Shown: positions 22,163-33,652 of the stretch, piece by piece | How positions within the stretch are numbered: position 1 is the stretch's first letter | Layout of the letters: every line of letters starts with the position of its first letter | Source: Gamsiella multidivaricata | Taxonomy: Eukaryota > Mortierellomycota > Mortierellomycetes > Mortierellales > Mortierellaceae | Reading direction: 5' to 3' | Length of the DNA: 64,000 nt | NCBI RefSeq assembly: GCF_025024155.1 | Contig: NW_026251768.1 | Location: forward strand, 124,001 to 188,000 | The notes under the pieces: generated by a model | Databases searched by the model: none | Told to the model about the DNA's origin: nothing | What the model saw: only the letters and a program-made list of their open reading frames with translations | Program-made: the position numbers and the translations under genes

Positions 22163-24492
22163 TCAAGAGGACGTTCTCGCCACCAGTTGAGCATGGCCCT
22201 CTGAACCAATCTCTTGGACGGATCTCTTGCGACCGTCCGCAGGAGAGATCGGCAATACACCCGCCTTCTGCTCCTTTACGATCTCCTGCGCAATTAACGA
22301 GTGATAATCCGCAACCGAGTCCCCTCGCTGCTGGGCCTCCCTCAACTGCATGCTCACCCTCTGCGCAATCTGTAGCACCAGATTATCTCGGTCCCTTGAA
22401 TTGACCGAATCGGGCACTACCTGCGGCTCAGACTGCAACTGTGATGGAGAAGTAGTAGAAAGGCGGGAGAGAGGAATAGAAGCCATCCCAGTGTCCTCAA
22501 CACCTCCAACCCCCTGTCCAGGCATGGGCGCCATCGGCTGATAAAAACTCATGCTGCGGACGAACCGGTCTTTATCTGCATTGCTCTCCGAGCTTTTCGA
22601 CAGGCGCTTGACGCGATCTGTCATGGCCTCTTGAGTTTGCTGCTCGCGTAACTGTCGGATCTCATGTGTAGCCTCGACCATCGCAGAACTGATATCCTGA
22701 GAGGGCGTCTGACGTGGTTCCTCTCCACCGCCGGCACCGGCACCGGCACCGGCACCGTTGCCGTCATTGTTTGCCCCTCCGGATGGGCCACCATGATGGC
22801 CATCTCGGTATTCGTTCTGGACAGAGCCCCGTCTGCCACCGATCGAAGGGACTGTGATAGGTGTGTTTTCGAGATGAGTGAGTCCGAGACCAGGGCTCGA
22901 CGTGGGAGGCGTCGGAGCAGCGGCGGAGCGGGATAGTAATCGGCGGAGGCGACGGGGATCAGAGGAAGATGACGGGCCTTGCGGAGGAGCAGATGGGTTC
23001 AAGGATGAGGCGGGGATGGAGGCGAGGGATGCAGAGAGCGAAAGATCGATTTCTGGGAGGTATTGGTCAATAGAGTGGTTGGTATGGCGCATGGTGACCC
23101 GGAGGATGAGGCTTTGGGCTCCAGCCCCGGCTTGTGCGAGCGTTATAGATTTGAGACCTTGGATTGAATTGTACTATCACGAAGAAAAAGAAGGCAGGGA
23201 GGAGCCCCGAAGGTGAGCGAGATTTTTTTTGTTTGATTGTTTGGTTATTTTAGGCTTCATGCTAACGGTTGAAGTTTAGGCACTAAGAAGCAACAGATCA
23301 GAAACGCGTGTTTTTACTAACCTCTTGCTCGAGTATGGTAACGACAGGCAGCATGTAAACTTTTCCGGCGGCCCTTCCCTTTTTGGAGAGTCGCCGATGG
23401 ATGGTGAGGATGTTCTTGGCCGACAGGGGCTGTGTTCCTGTGCGTCTTGTCAGATTTAGTGACCTGGAGAGGATGAATGCAGCAAAAGGAGATCAACGGC
23501 ACTCAGTGTCAATATAATAAAATAAATAACAAAGTCGCCTAACAGCAACAACATAGAAGAGAGGATGTTTGGTTGCAGTACCAATTGGAGGCTCGTTCAA
23601 ACCCCAGCAAGGCATCCCAGAGCGTGGCCGTGGAGTCAAAGTCTTGAATCGCTCCATTTCCGTCTTCGAGCAGGAGGGTTGCCTTGATCGTTGCTGCTTC
23701 AGTTAGATGTTTTGAAGGAGGCGAAGGAGAGAGATAGAGAAGTTGGAATGAAAATTAGAAAGGCAGCGAGATGCGGCGAGATGGGCCGAGAAGGAGAGGG
23801 ATAGATCATTGAACGAGAGAATCATGATCAGCAAAATAAAAATAAGGTTTGCAGGAGGACATAACCAAGGAGGGACTAAGCGCACTTCTCTGTTGACTAA
23901 ACTAATGACAAGGCGCGCGCACCTCAGACCCTTGAATAGTCCATTAGTTTGCTTTGAATAACAATAAAAAAAAGAAGAAAAAAAATTGTACCTTTTCGGT
24001 TCCTGTAGACCTTAACAAGATTTAGTTTTGATCCGGACGTGATTCTCGCGTCCTGGACTGTCAGGGAGAGGTCAACGATCATTGCTCCGCTCCTAGAAAA
24101 CGCGAACCAAAAAAAAAGAGGGGTCAGCAAAAACCGATTTGCTGTTGTGAATCTCTTTTTTTTTCGCGCTTTGAGAGCAATGGCAGTGCATCACAAAAGA
24201 TGCACTGTTTTGTTTGTCTTGGTCATGTTCACGATTATTTTTTTTGTACGACCGGAAAAAAACCGTTTTTCAGGTGGAATAAACACAGGACTGCGTACTT
24301 CAGTGCATAGGTCTCACGTTCTGCAAGGGTCTGTTGACTGCAGACAGCATCCAGGACATGTCGAAGGGCCGTTGTAGGCGCAGTTCTCACACTGAGGGTC
24401 TTGCCGCCCTCCACTGAGACCACGATGTTGACCATGGCAGAGGAAGGCACAGAGGCAGTTGCAGCAGAAGAAGTAGTAGGCCTAGCCGCCAT
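22163..24492 (-). CDS. TUG/ASPSCR1-like UBL protein (Ubx4-type N-terminus)
   Basis: Protein with the tandem ubiquitin-like N-terminus of TUG/ASPSCR1, a Cdc48/p97 cofactor that tethers transport vesicles in animals. Five exons in phase: 24299-24492, 23992-24092, 23582-23693, 23322-23463, 23173-22163; 519 aa. UBL1 reads VNIVVSVEGGKTLSVRTAPTT.LRHVLDAVC...DLSLTVQDARI...LNLVK. UBL2 reads TIKATLLLEDGNGAIQDF...TLWDALLGFE and continues to VVTILEQEYNSIQGLKSITLAQAGAGAQSLILRV. The rest is Ser/Pro/Gly-rich (GAGAGAGGG near 22735) with a helical segment near residues 310-370. I see no C-terminal UBX beta-grasp or its FPR loop, which usual members have. Acceptor 23694-23695 has a neighbouring alternative three bases upstream. 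Cofactor role is inference. Confidence 0.75.
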
Positions 24493-25426
24493 GGTTTATA
24501 GCGATGCGGTTGTCAATTGAAAATTGATAGGATATGTTTTAAATTAATTCAAGTAGATGGTTGGATTTGATGTATGTCTGTGCTTTGCTATATGCTACTC
24601 AAGTCAGAGAGTGAAAGAGGGAGGGGAGAGTCAAAGTGATGAGATTGAAGTTGAATGAGGGAATGGAATGGAGAGAAATGGAGGGAAATGGAGAGTCAGC
24701 ATATATATAGTCTAAAAGGGCTCGCGAGGTCAAGCCGAGCGTAGGAAAAAAAAAAAAAAAAAAAAGAGCATAAACAAATGGTGTGCAGCAAGCAGGTAAA
24801 TAATGCAGGCAGACAAAAGGCGGGAACCGTGTGTCACTTTGTCTGCAGGTCGTACAGAAGACAGAGATAGATGTGCATGCGCATATTTGACGTGCGCGCA
24901 CCAAAAAAAAAATGAAGGGTGCATGTATGTAGCAGCAAGGGTGTAGTACAGTGCAGTCTACGGTGTTGTGTACCTGGATGTGCATCTGACACTGGGTAGT
25001 GCAGGGTGCATCGGTTTGGACAAGCGTGTAGTCGATGGTGTGTATGGAATGGATGTGCATAGTCAGTTCGTAAGCTATATAGTCCATGCGTGGTATAGAA
25101 TAGCCAATAGGCGTGTATGTCTCTCATAGAGGCATAAAGGGCAAGTTGAGGTGACGGCGTCATCTTTGTTTGGTGCAGCGGCGTCCATCCCAGTTTCAGA
25201 ACCCAACTTTATCGCGTACTGCAGACGCGACTTTGCTGTGTCCCACACACGGGCTACAGGCGAGTTTTCTGAACTGTCGTATGACGTGCCGCCAATTTCT
25301 ATGCCTTCACTCCCATTCCCCCTTTCCTCTGGACTAAAACTGACCCACCTCCTCGACTCGGTTGTAATCAACTAATCAGCTCCACAAAAAAAAAGTCCCC
25401 CCTAATCTGATCCGGTCATCATCCTC
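24493..25426. other. Divergent intergenic region with poly-A/T and purine tracts
   Basis: 934 bp between the TUG-like gene (-) and the acyl-ACP reductase gene (+). Contains a purine-rich stretch (24600-24695), poly-A runs at about 24745-24764 and 24903-24911, and ORFs with no protein character. Both promoters lie here; no gene supported. Confidence 0.5.
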
Positions 25427-27366
25427 ATGTGGAGAGCCATCGTCACTCCTCCCTCAACTCCTTCTGCCAGGCTCTTGCTCTCATCCATCCGCCGTTCCTA
25501 TTCTGCAGCTGCAGCTTCTTCTTCAACCAGTCAGGCAGGTGACCGACCATAGCCCACCAACAAGCTCTGTTAGTCCGTCTGTGGATCTAATTCCATCTCA
25601 TTTCGCTTTTGAAGCAGCTCCATGCATCCACCAAAATGACTTCATGAGCCCTTGTCATGTATACTATGTTCACACGTACAATACAAAAACTGTACTTTTT
25701 TCTATATTATATTTCTTCGTGTATTCATGTACAAACTCTACAACCATGCTACTTCTCCTTCCGCTCTTTACATGCATCTTGCTTTTTACCCCCTCCCTCC
25801 TTGAATTGCATGTTCATTTCGGCTCTCTCCTGGTCCCTTTGTTTTTGTTCTCAACTCGCCTTATTCAACCTTTTTTTTTTATCTCCAGACATCAAGACCA
25901 CTTGTCAATACTCTGACATTGATCCCAGGGGGTACCCGAGGCATTGGCCTGGCGACTGCAAAGCTCTTTGCGGCCAATGGCTCCAGAGTCGTGATTCTCG
26001 GGCGGGATCAGGATCGAATTAATCGTGTTCTTGACCACGACCTTGCCCCGATCTCAGCAGGATCGGCTACCCACGTGGGCCTCCAATGCGATGTGTCCAA
26101 ACACGAAGACGTGGAACGTACCGTCAAGGTAACAACCCAAATAGATCTCCATACAGGAGAAAATGTCTGACCGCGTACGTACAAGCGCGTCCCACTCCTC
26201 AGCCGATATGCAACGATATGCAACGATATGCAGCCAACATGCAGCCGATATGCAACCAAAACGGTTACCTTTTCCCCCCCTCTATTTGCTTATTCAATTA
26301 ATTTGATCCGCACTTGTGCTCCTTGACGTATTGCATGACCCTGATGTTTTCTCTCACTCTTGCTACTGCTCTTTTTTTCTTTTCTTTTCTTTGCATGCAG
26401 GAAGTGAACAAGATTGGTCCTGTGGACTACTTGATTATGTCCGCAGGCATTGCCCGAGACTCGTTGCTCATCGCACATAACGCAGAAGATATGGAGAACG
26501 TTATTCAAACAAACCTTATGGGCACCATTTGGATTAACAAGGCCATCGCGAAGGGCATGATGCGACGCAAAAAAGGTACTCTATTTTATTTTAATCATCA
26601 TTATTTATTGGACACGTTTTTCTGTATCCACCCATGACACGCGTCATCTCAGTTGCTGACCATACTTTGCTCTAACGGCTATTGTAACTTCTGTGCTTTG
26701 CTTAAAATCACGTAGGCGCAATTATCAACATCTCGAGTATTGTAGGCGTTCAAGGAAACATTGGTCAAACGGTCTACAGCGCTACCAAGGCTGGCATCAT
26801 CGGTAAGACTATGATTGAATCGCCTCTTGTTTGACAGCACGCAACGCACATAACATAGAATGGACTCAATATAGGGTAAAGCAATGACTAATTTGCTGAA
26901 AATTACTCTTTTCTTGCCAGGGTTCTCAAAGTCGTTGTCCAAAGAAATGGGATCGCGGGGCATCACCGTGAACGTGATTGCGCCTGGATACATTGAGACA
27001 GATATGACTGCCAGTATGTCGTCAATGTCCTCCTGTTGGCCGTCAATGACAGCAAAGAAGGACATTGCCTATCCAGTTTCCTCTTTCTAATAGCTTCTTC
27101 TGTTATTCGTTGATAGGTCTATCCGAAGATGCCAGAAGGCATATTATCGGCAGAACCCCGATGGGTCGCCTTGGTCAGCCAGAGGATGTTGCAGAGACTG
27201 CCCTTTTCCTTGCGCAGGCAAAGTTCATCACTGGACAGGTACGCATTCATCCTTGCGTTGCATATAATCTTGAAAGCGATCTGATGCTCCTTGAGTTGCT
27301 TATTCTCCAGACTTCTCTCCTCAACGCATATAGGTTATCGGTGTCGATGGCGGCTTTGTCTTATAA
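25427..27366 (+). CDS. OAR1: Mitochondrial 3-oxoacyl-[ACP] reductase (FabG/OAR1-like SDR)
   Basis: Short-chain dehydrogenase reducing beta-ketoacyl-ACP in type II fatty acid synthesis (lipoate precursor pathway). Exons: 25427 to about 25538, about 25889-26128, 26401-26575, 26716-26802, 26921-27013, 27117-27238, 27334-27366. The first exon ([10 protein letters not shown]...RRSYSAAAA) looks like a mitochondrial presequence. [14 protein letters not shown] is the NAD(P) loop, [10 protein letters not shown] the NAG-type motif, then Ser in NISSIVG and the YSATK catalytic Tyr/Lys, [10 protein letters not shown], and [12 protein letters not shown] end. The exon 1/2 joint is unresolved: from 25889 the frame is good but phase does not match donor 25538. 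A GC donor at 25535 or an acceptor at 25927 would each restore frame. The strand before GG reads LIPGG instead of the usual LVTGG. Confidence 0.88.
26205..26260 (+). repeat. GATATGCAAC-type tandem repeat in OAR1 intron
   Basis: Four to five degenerate copies of a 10-11 bp unit (gatatgcaac / gatatgcagcc / catgcagcc) inside intron 26129-26400. Confidence 0.8.
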
Positions 27367-27600
27367 TCAGATCATATTTAAAATAAAGAACATCGTCTGC
27401 ACATTCAACAGTACCGGAATAATCTTGTGAGAATGTTTTATGAAAGTGATTGACTGACTATGCTAAACTTTTTTTTTTTTTTTTCTTGAACAAGAAAACG
27501 GGCGGGGAAAAAGAGACAAGTGTACATTAGAAGGAGCGAGAAGGATGGATGACAGGGACCGAAAGAGAAGATCTATATAAAATGGAAGACGGAGCAGATT
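27367..27600. other. Convergent 3' ends, OAR1-like / E2
   Basis: 234 bp with an oligo-T (27471-27484); holds the 3'UTRs of both genes. No separate feature seen. Confidence 0.4.
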
Positions 27601-30517
27601 TTACAACAACATCTTCAAGGGGTTCTCCATGTAGCCCTTGAAGGCCTTCAAGAACTGAGCGGCAATGGCACCGTCAACAGTGCGGTGGTCAGAGCTCAGG
27701 GTCACAGCCATGATCGACGCTGTACGGACCTCGCCCTCATCTCCAGGGACGACGCGCTTCTCAGTGGAACCAACAGCCAAGATGCACGACTGAGGAGGGT
27801 TGATGATGGCAGTGAAGTGCTTGACGCCATACATGCCCATGTTGGAGATCGTGAAAGTGCCACCCTGGTACTCGTGAGGAGCCAGCTTGTTAGCACGGGC
27901 GCGGGCAGCGAGATCTTTGACCTGGTTAGAGATCGTGGCCAGTCCCTTGGTCTCAGCGTTAGCGACAATTGGCGTGATCAAGCCGGAGGGTGTAGAAGTG
28001 GCAACACAGATATCAGCAGTGTGGTACCTGGAGATGTAAGAATAAATGAATTAGAACACGCGCCATTAACATCACACGCCTGCCACTTATAACTTGCAGA
28101 ACACTTACTGTCTGATAGAGTCGTTCATCCAGGAGCTGTTGGCCTCAGGAACAGCCTTAAGGGCAAGAGCAGAGGCCTTGACAATAAAGTCGTTGACAGA
28201 CAGCTTGTACTTGTCCTCCGAGGACTTGTTGAGAACCTCACGCAGCTTCATGACCTTGTCCATCTCGCACTCAACAGTGACATAGTAGTGAGGAACGGTC
28301 TGCTTGGACTCCGTGAGACGCTGGGCAATGATCTTGCGCATGTTGGTGAGAGGAATATCCGTGTAAGCAGCACCAGCGGGAGCGGCAGGAGCGGCGGCAG
28401 GAGCGGCCTTGGTGGCGGGAGCAGAGGCGGACTTGGCTATAGGTCGTTCGATAAGATGAGGTTCGGCGTTAAAGAGCTGTTCAATGAATCCGACGTAAGG
28501 TAAGTGAAAGCTGATGATTCCAGTCCATGAGTAGTCCACGTACGAGCAGGGGTATAGCCCTCAACATCAGCCTTCAAGATACGGCCCTTGGGTCCAGATC
28601 CGGTGAGGTCGCTCAAGGAGATGTTCTTTTCGTTGGCGATCTTCTTGGCGATGGGGCTGGCGAAAATGCGCTCTAAATAGCACAGTGGTGACCAGGTAGA
28701 TTTGAGGGCGCCATTCTTGTCGAACATCATTCATTTTCAAAAAAATAAAATAAAATAAAATAAAAATGCATTTCGAAACGAAACAATGGCCGTTATCCTT
28801 ACCAGCATCAGAGCGGGAAGGAGCAGCGTTGGTGGTATCAGCCTCCTTCTTAGGGGCTTCCTCCTTCTTGGGTGCTTCCTCCTTCTTAGGCGCCTCCTCC
28901 TTCTTGGGCGCCTCCTCCTTGGCGGCGGCAGGTGCAGCGCCAGCATCAGCGGCGGTGAAGTCAGCGAATTTGTCGATATCCTCCTTGTTCTCGACCATAA
29001 TGGCGATGGGCTGGTTGATGTTGACCTCCTTAGACCCAGAGTCAGCCAAGATCTTGGCGATGTAACCCTCCTCCTGACACTCAAAGTCCATTTGAGCCTT
29101 GTCGGTCTCAATCTCGACAAGGACATCACCGGCGGCGACAGCATCGCCGACCTTCTTCTGCCAGGTTCCAATGTTTCCCATGGTCATGGTGGGTGACAGA
29201 GCAGGCATGTTGATGGTGATGTGGGTGGGGTATGCTATCATAGCGCGGAATAACAGTGTGGTTAGATAACTATGTGAAATAAGATTTTCGTTATCGCGAT
29301 GTACGTCCAGTGTAGCAGCGGTCCCATTTTATCGGTTAAGGTTGGGACAGCGCGTATCTTGGGAAAACAAAAAATGCAGAGCGCTGAGTTGGACAGATCA
29401 GAGACGTACACTTGGAGCTGTAGTAGCGGGCCATGTTGGTCTTGAGCGAGACAGCCGAGGCAGTCAAGATGTGGCGAGGAGCGCTGCAAAAAGCGCGAGT
29501 ACACGCACCGCACAGACGAGAGAAAGAGGGGACGCAACGTTAGGATCGATCAAGTAAATATTTCGACCGGCGATACTTGGGGATAGAGCAGGTTAGGGGA
29601 GAGTGAAGATGGTAAAAATAAATTCAAGGCGTGCACGCCCAAGCAGGGCTAGCAATGAGGATGTTGCTGGATTGCAAGCCTGTCAATGGCATTGACATTG
29701 GTTTCCTATCGCCGTTTGTTGACTGTGATCGTGGGATCTCCAAAATATATTTTGAGCGCGGTGGAAGGTGCGCAAGCTGAACAAAAGATCAAATAATAAA
29801 TCTGTTGGGGAGAGCATTTTTTTTTTGCCACCCTGTTTCCACTCGTATACCCTTTTTTTTTTTTTTTTTCATCCCGGCTTAATGCCTACCCGCCTTCCTC
29901 TTTTCTTCGTCGAGAGTTCATCCATTAGAGGACTCTAAGACGCGTTCCCTTCGTCATATCGGCACAGCTTCTGCATTCAGATCGGCAATACGCCACATTA
30001 ACCGAATGGTGACGTATAGTATCGTCCAACCATTAGAACATACTCCCATCCAGTCAGATCTGTCCTCCTGCGAACAAGATGTTGCGGATAATGGAGAGAG
30101 AACAGGACAGTCATTGTCGTCGGTGTAGATCGAAGATGAAAGGGTTGATATATACTGCGCGTAGATGTATAAGGGTGACATCTCGAGCCTTGCCACCAAA
30201 TTCTGGTTCGAAGAAAATCTTATCGCTCTGAATCTTGGGTCAAGTATGTCGAAATTGATAACTGCAGCGATATGGTGGATGATATCGAGAGTCGGTCTGC
30301 ATGTCCTGTCTTCTTTTCCGTTGCTTTTTTTTTTTTTTGTTGGGTTGTGTTGGATAAAAAGCGGGCAAACGGTGCGTTACCTAGGGGTGACCGAGAAAGC
30401 GCGGACGGTGTTATGGGAAGCGATAGCCCTGGCCATGGGGACGAGGGTGGCGGCGCGCTGGACGGTGCGACGACCGGTGGCGAGAGCCAGGCGAGAGACC
30501 GATGCAGAAGAGATCAT
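27601..30517 (-). CDS. LAT1: Pyruvate dehydrogenase E2, dihydrolipoamide acetyltransferase
   Basis: Core subunit of the mitochondrial pyruvate dehydrogenase complex; transfers acetyl groups from lipoamide to CoA. Six exons, fully phased: 30381-30517, 29410-29483, 28803-29234, 28544-28672, 28109-28436, 27601-28027; 508 aa. The first exon is a basic, Ser/Ala/Arg-rich presequence; the second ends ARYYSSK. One lipoyl domain has its lysine in EIETDKAQM, followed by four [16 protein letters not shown] hinge repeats. A peripheral-subunit-binding domain follows ([23 protein letters not shown]), then an Ala/Pro linker and the catalytic domain ending in [10 protein letters not shown], which carries the catalytic H and D. 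The 897-nt first intron isolates the presequence exon and is unusually long for this window. E1 beta of the same complex lies at 53109-55397. Confidence 0.96.
28739..28765 (-). repeat. (AAAAT)n tract in E2 intron
   Basis: Five-base AAAAT units in the intron between the lipoyl-domain and PSBD exons (28673-28802). Confidence 0.8.
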
Positions 30518-31779
30518 TTCTGTGGAGAGGAGGGAAGTGGAAAGAGGAATGAGACAAGTTGCGGGAATGAGAGAAGAGAGGGTGTGGGAGACAAAAGCAG
30601 AAAAATTATTTATTTGTGTTTTGGTGATATGTGATATGGGGGAAGGTACCACCAGAGATATGATAAGTCAGTTGTGGAGATTGGAATCCTAATTCCGCCT
30701 CGGCGGCATCCCTTTTCCCCCTGTGTTCGCACGACGATAACGATTACCGCTGCGACCCATCCTGGCGTCCGTTCTCCCCTCTACCTCTAATGCATACATA
30801 TGCTCTCGATGTGTGGTCTACACTCTCTCGGTCGATTGCTCCGTCCTTTGTCATACTCGCGTTACTTGGTCTTACTGCCGCTGACACTCTTACCAGAAAG
30901 GGTGTCGTCGATGAAAAGCTGAAGTCATTCCGCCTAAAAGCACGCTGAGCGGTGCATTTGTCGGAGTACAAGCGCAGTTCACTCATCTCTGTATTTGTTG
31001 TTTTTCGAGTTTCCTATCCTTTCCTAGGCCTCCATCTCCCCAGCCATTTTCTTTACTCCACTCCACTGCCTGTCCGTTTCCCATCCGCTCACATTTAATC
31101 ATTTCCCAAACCTTGCTTCGACCTAGGCCGGACAATTGAGGATGGGTCGAAAAACGACGGGCGAAATAGCGCACAGAACGATCTATTCTACCCTTTTCCG
31201 CTCTTTGAGCACAAGCCACTATGTTGGCCGCGCGCGGGTAACTGGGTCCTTGCCAAAACCGGCTTTCTCCGAGTGTAACTGGTTCATTTTTTTCCACGCT
31301 TTCAATGGGGTCGCGTTTTTAGGTGTCTTCTCCACAGCTCCGCATACGCACCGTTTTGCAGGAAGGTGCATGCCCTAGGATAATCGCCTATTCCCTCTTC
31401 TTGCAATAAATATGCAAGCACCAAGGTGCCACATTACTGAAAGCCCCTCGGTAGCTGAATTAAGGGTATATGACATGGGGCGATCCCACCTGGAGCTCTA
31501 TCCTTTTTTGGCGCAGAAACAGGACGCAGGGGAGTTGCACTTGCATCTTAAAGAATGGTGAATAGGGTAGCCAATAAAAATAAAAAATAAAAAAAGTCTA
31601 GCTTCCTGTAATTGCAAGTATTACTACCAATCGCACGGAAATTTCGCCATCGTTGAATGCAGGGCGGTGCTGTCCAGCTGGCCCTTTACGCCTTCACACC
31701 TTCATTCGTTTCATTCACTTCGCCTTCCACTCTCATTCATTCACCAGCACGTCATCCACCCACCTCTCTCGATCCAACC
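30518..31779. other. Long divergent intergenic region, E2 / acireductone dioxygenase
   Basis: 1.26 kb between outward-facing genes, with C/T-rich stretches and a small A-rich tract near 31580. ORFs present on both strands lack family features, membrane segments or splice continuity. Both promoters are presumably here; no gene supported. Confidence 0.5.
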
Positions 31780-32685
31780 ATGCGCGCTTATCTTTACGAC
31801 AACCTCGACACCGACTGCAGAGAGCCTCACGAGCTCTCGCCCTCAGTCCCAGTATCGGCCGAAGAGCTCGCGGCCTCCGGAGTTCTGTACTGGCGGCTTA
31901 AAGACGAGAACTTTACTGAGCAGATTGACAAAATCTGCGAGGAGCGCAACTACAAGAACCGCGACCAGGTATTGCGATTATTTATACTGAGAGAGTCCGC
32001 CGTTGGGCTTTAATTGCATCAGGAGACGGATATGGGTTTTCTGCAGACCTTTCTTGACAATGATGATGCGCTTTGCTTTATGTACATTTTCAGGGTCCAT
32101 TGGGTTTCTCACATCGGTCTTTCACTCTATCTCGAATTCAACTCTTTGCGTGTTGCATAGATCACTGTCTCCAAGGAGGGTCTCGGTGACCAGTTTGACG
32201 CAAAGATCAAGACTTTCTTTGCCGAGTATGTACTCTATCCTGTCTAGCCCACAGTTGCATGGCTGCAGCTAAACTTCTTTTCTTATGCAAATGCCTTTCT
32301 CTACCAAGCCCCTCTTTCCCCCTCCTCCTTCGAACAAAACGCGTCCGTGGTCTCATTATGGGCTTCATTGCTTATTTCCGTACTGCTTCGTTTCTCCTGG
32401 GTCGATTTTACTTTTAGGCACTTGCATGAAGACGAAGAGATTCGCGCCATCCTCGAGGGAACTGGTTATTTTGATATTAGAGGTGACTCCAGACAACTTC
32501 TCTGTCATGTACCTTGCAGATCTGGCGTAGTTGCTCATTTCAACATTAACACTAATATCACCCACTGCGCTTCTTCAATCGGACATTGCTGATATAGATA
32601 AGGATGACCGCTGGGTTAGGATCAAGGTCGAGGCTGGCGACTTGATTGTTCTGGTATGATAGGTCACTTCTAATGGCTCGAGTCG

Positions 32686-32720
<35 letters not shown>

Positions 32721-33034
32721 TTTTTGCAAATGCTGACCACAATATGTTTCTTGGGAATCATGGACATAATGCATCTAGCCCGCCGGAATCTACCACCGCT
32801 TCACTCTTGATACCAACAATTACCTCAAGGCCATGCGTCTCTTTAAGGAGGACCCTGTCTGGACCCCTTTGAATCGTAAGAACACGCAATTGACTGAAAT
32901 AATCCCAAACCGTCCCCTCTACTCGATATTTGCAGTGCATCTAACTTGGATCCTCTTTCGATAATTCTTTTCTAGGACCATGCGATGATAACCCTTACCG
33001 CAAGGCTTATCTTCAGACCGTCACTGCCATTTAA
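31780..33034 (+). CDS. ADI1: Acireductone dioxygenase (ARD), methionine salvage
   Basis: Cupin metalloenzyme of the methionine salvage pathway; the Fe form makes the 2-keto precursor of methionine plus formate. Six exons in phase: 31780-31968, 32161-32225, 32418-32482, 32598-32653, 32779-32875, 32976-33034; 176 aa, the typical size. Metal ligands fall at H86, H88, E92 (HLHEDEE, just after the exon 2/3 joint) and H131 (GIYHRFT), the spacing known for the family. [42 protein letters not shown] and [11 protein letters not shown] are all hallmark stretches. Intron 4 carries a ~26-nt poly-T tract. Short, fully conserved protein; the call is secure. Confidence 0.95.
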
Positions 33035-33652
33035 ATGGAACAGATCGTTTACTTTGTCATGGAATGACCAAGGGGGTTATACCTGCACTTTCATAGACGG
33101 ATTGCTTTCTTCCGCCGTTCCATCTTCAGCTCATTATAACACACCTCTATCTCCATTCAAAGGTTGCAGCAATATCTCGCGGACAAAAATAAAGCGAGTG
33201 ATGTTCAGCATAATCGTCCTCTAACTGCCCTTGTGCTGTGCAGTTAACCATCGCTTGGCCCATTTTCATCTCGTCTACCCTTTTTTTTTTTTTTTTTTTT
33301 TTTGCTTTTCCAATTCGGTACTCTCTACTTACAATGATATCAAAACATCTTAGTCAATATAGCTGCGTGGAGATGCAGCGCTGCTGTTTGCAGGAGGCGC
33401 TAAAGGGCTTCATGTCCCCGGACCGCATGTCTTGTACCCACTTTTTTATCCGCAGCTTCTTGAGCCAAGAGTCCTCATCACAATCTAGTAGTCTGACATA
33501 TTTAGCATTTAGTGAACTATTGCTATTGAAAGCAAGCTACTGCTTCTTGATGTCATGAATAGCATTATTCGTCTCCGTAATGGTACCGCATTGCGCACCA
33601 TATCTCTTGCCAAGGGCTCCATTTTTTTAATTTTTTTTTTATTCAAATCGTA
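33035..33652. other. Convergent 3' region with poly-T tract
   Basis: 618 bp between the 3' ends of ARD (+) and the SWSAP1-like gene (-). Contains T-tracts at 33282-33303 and 33624-33641. No gene supported. Confidence 0.5.

Noticed and set aside
30165..30692. 175-residue plus-strand ORF
   Set aside because: Overlaps the E2 presequence exon on the opposite strand and has no protein character.
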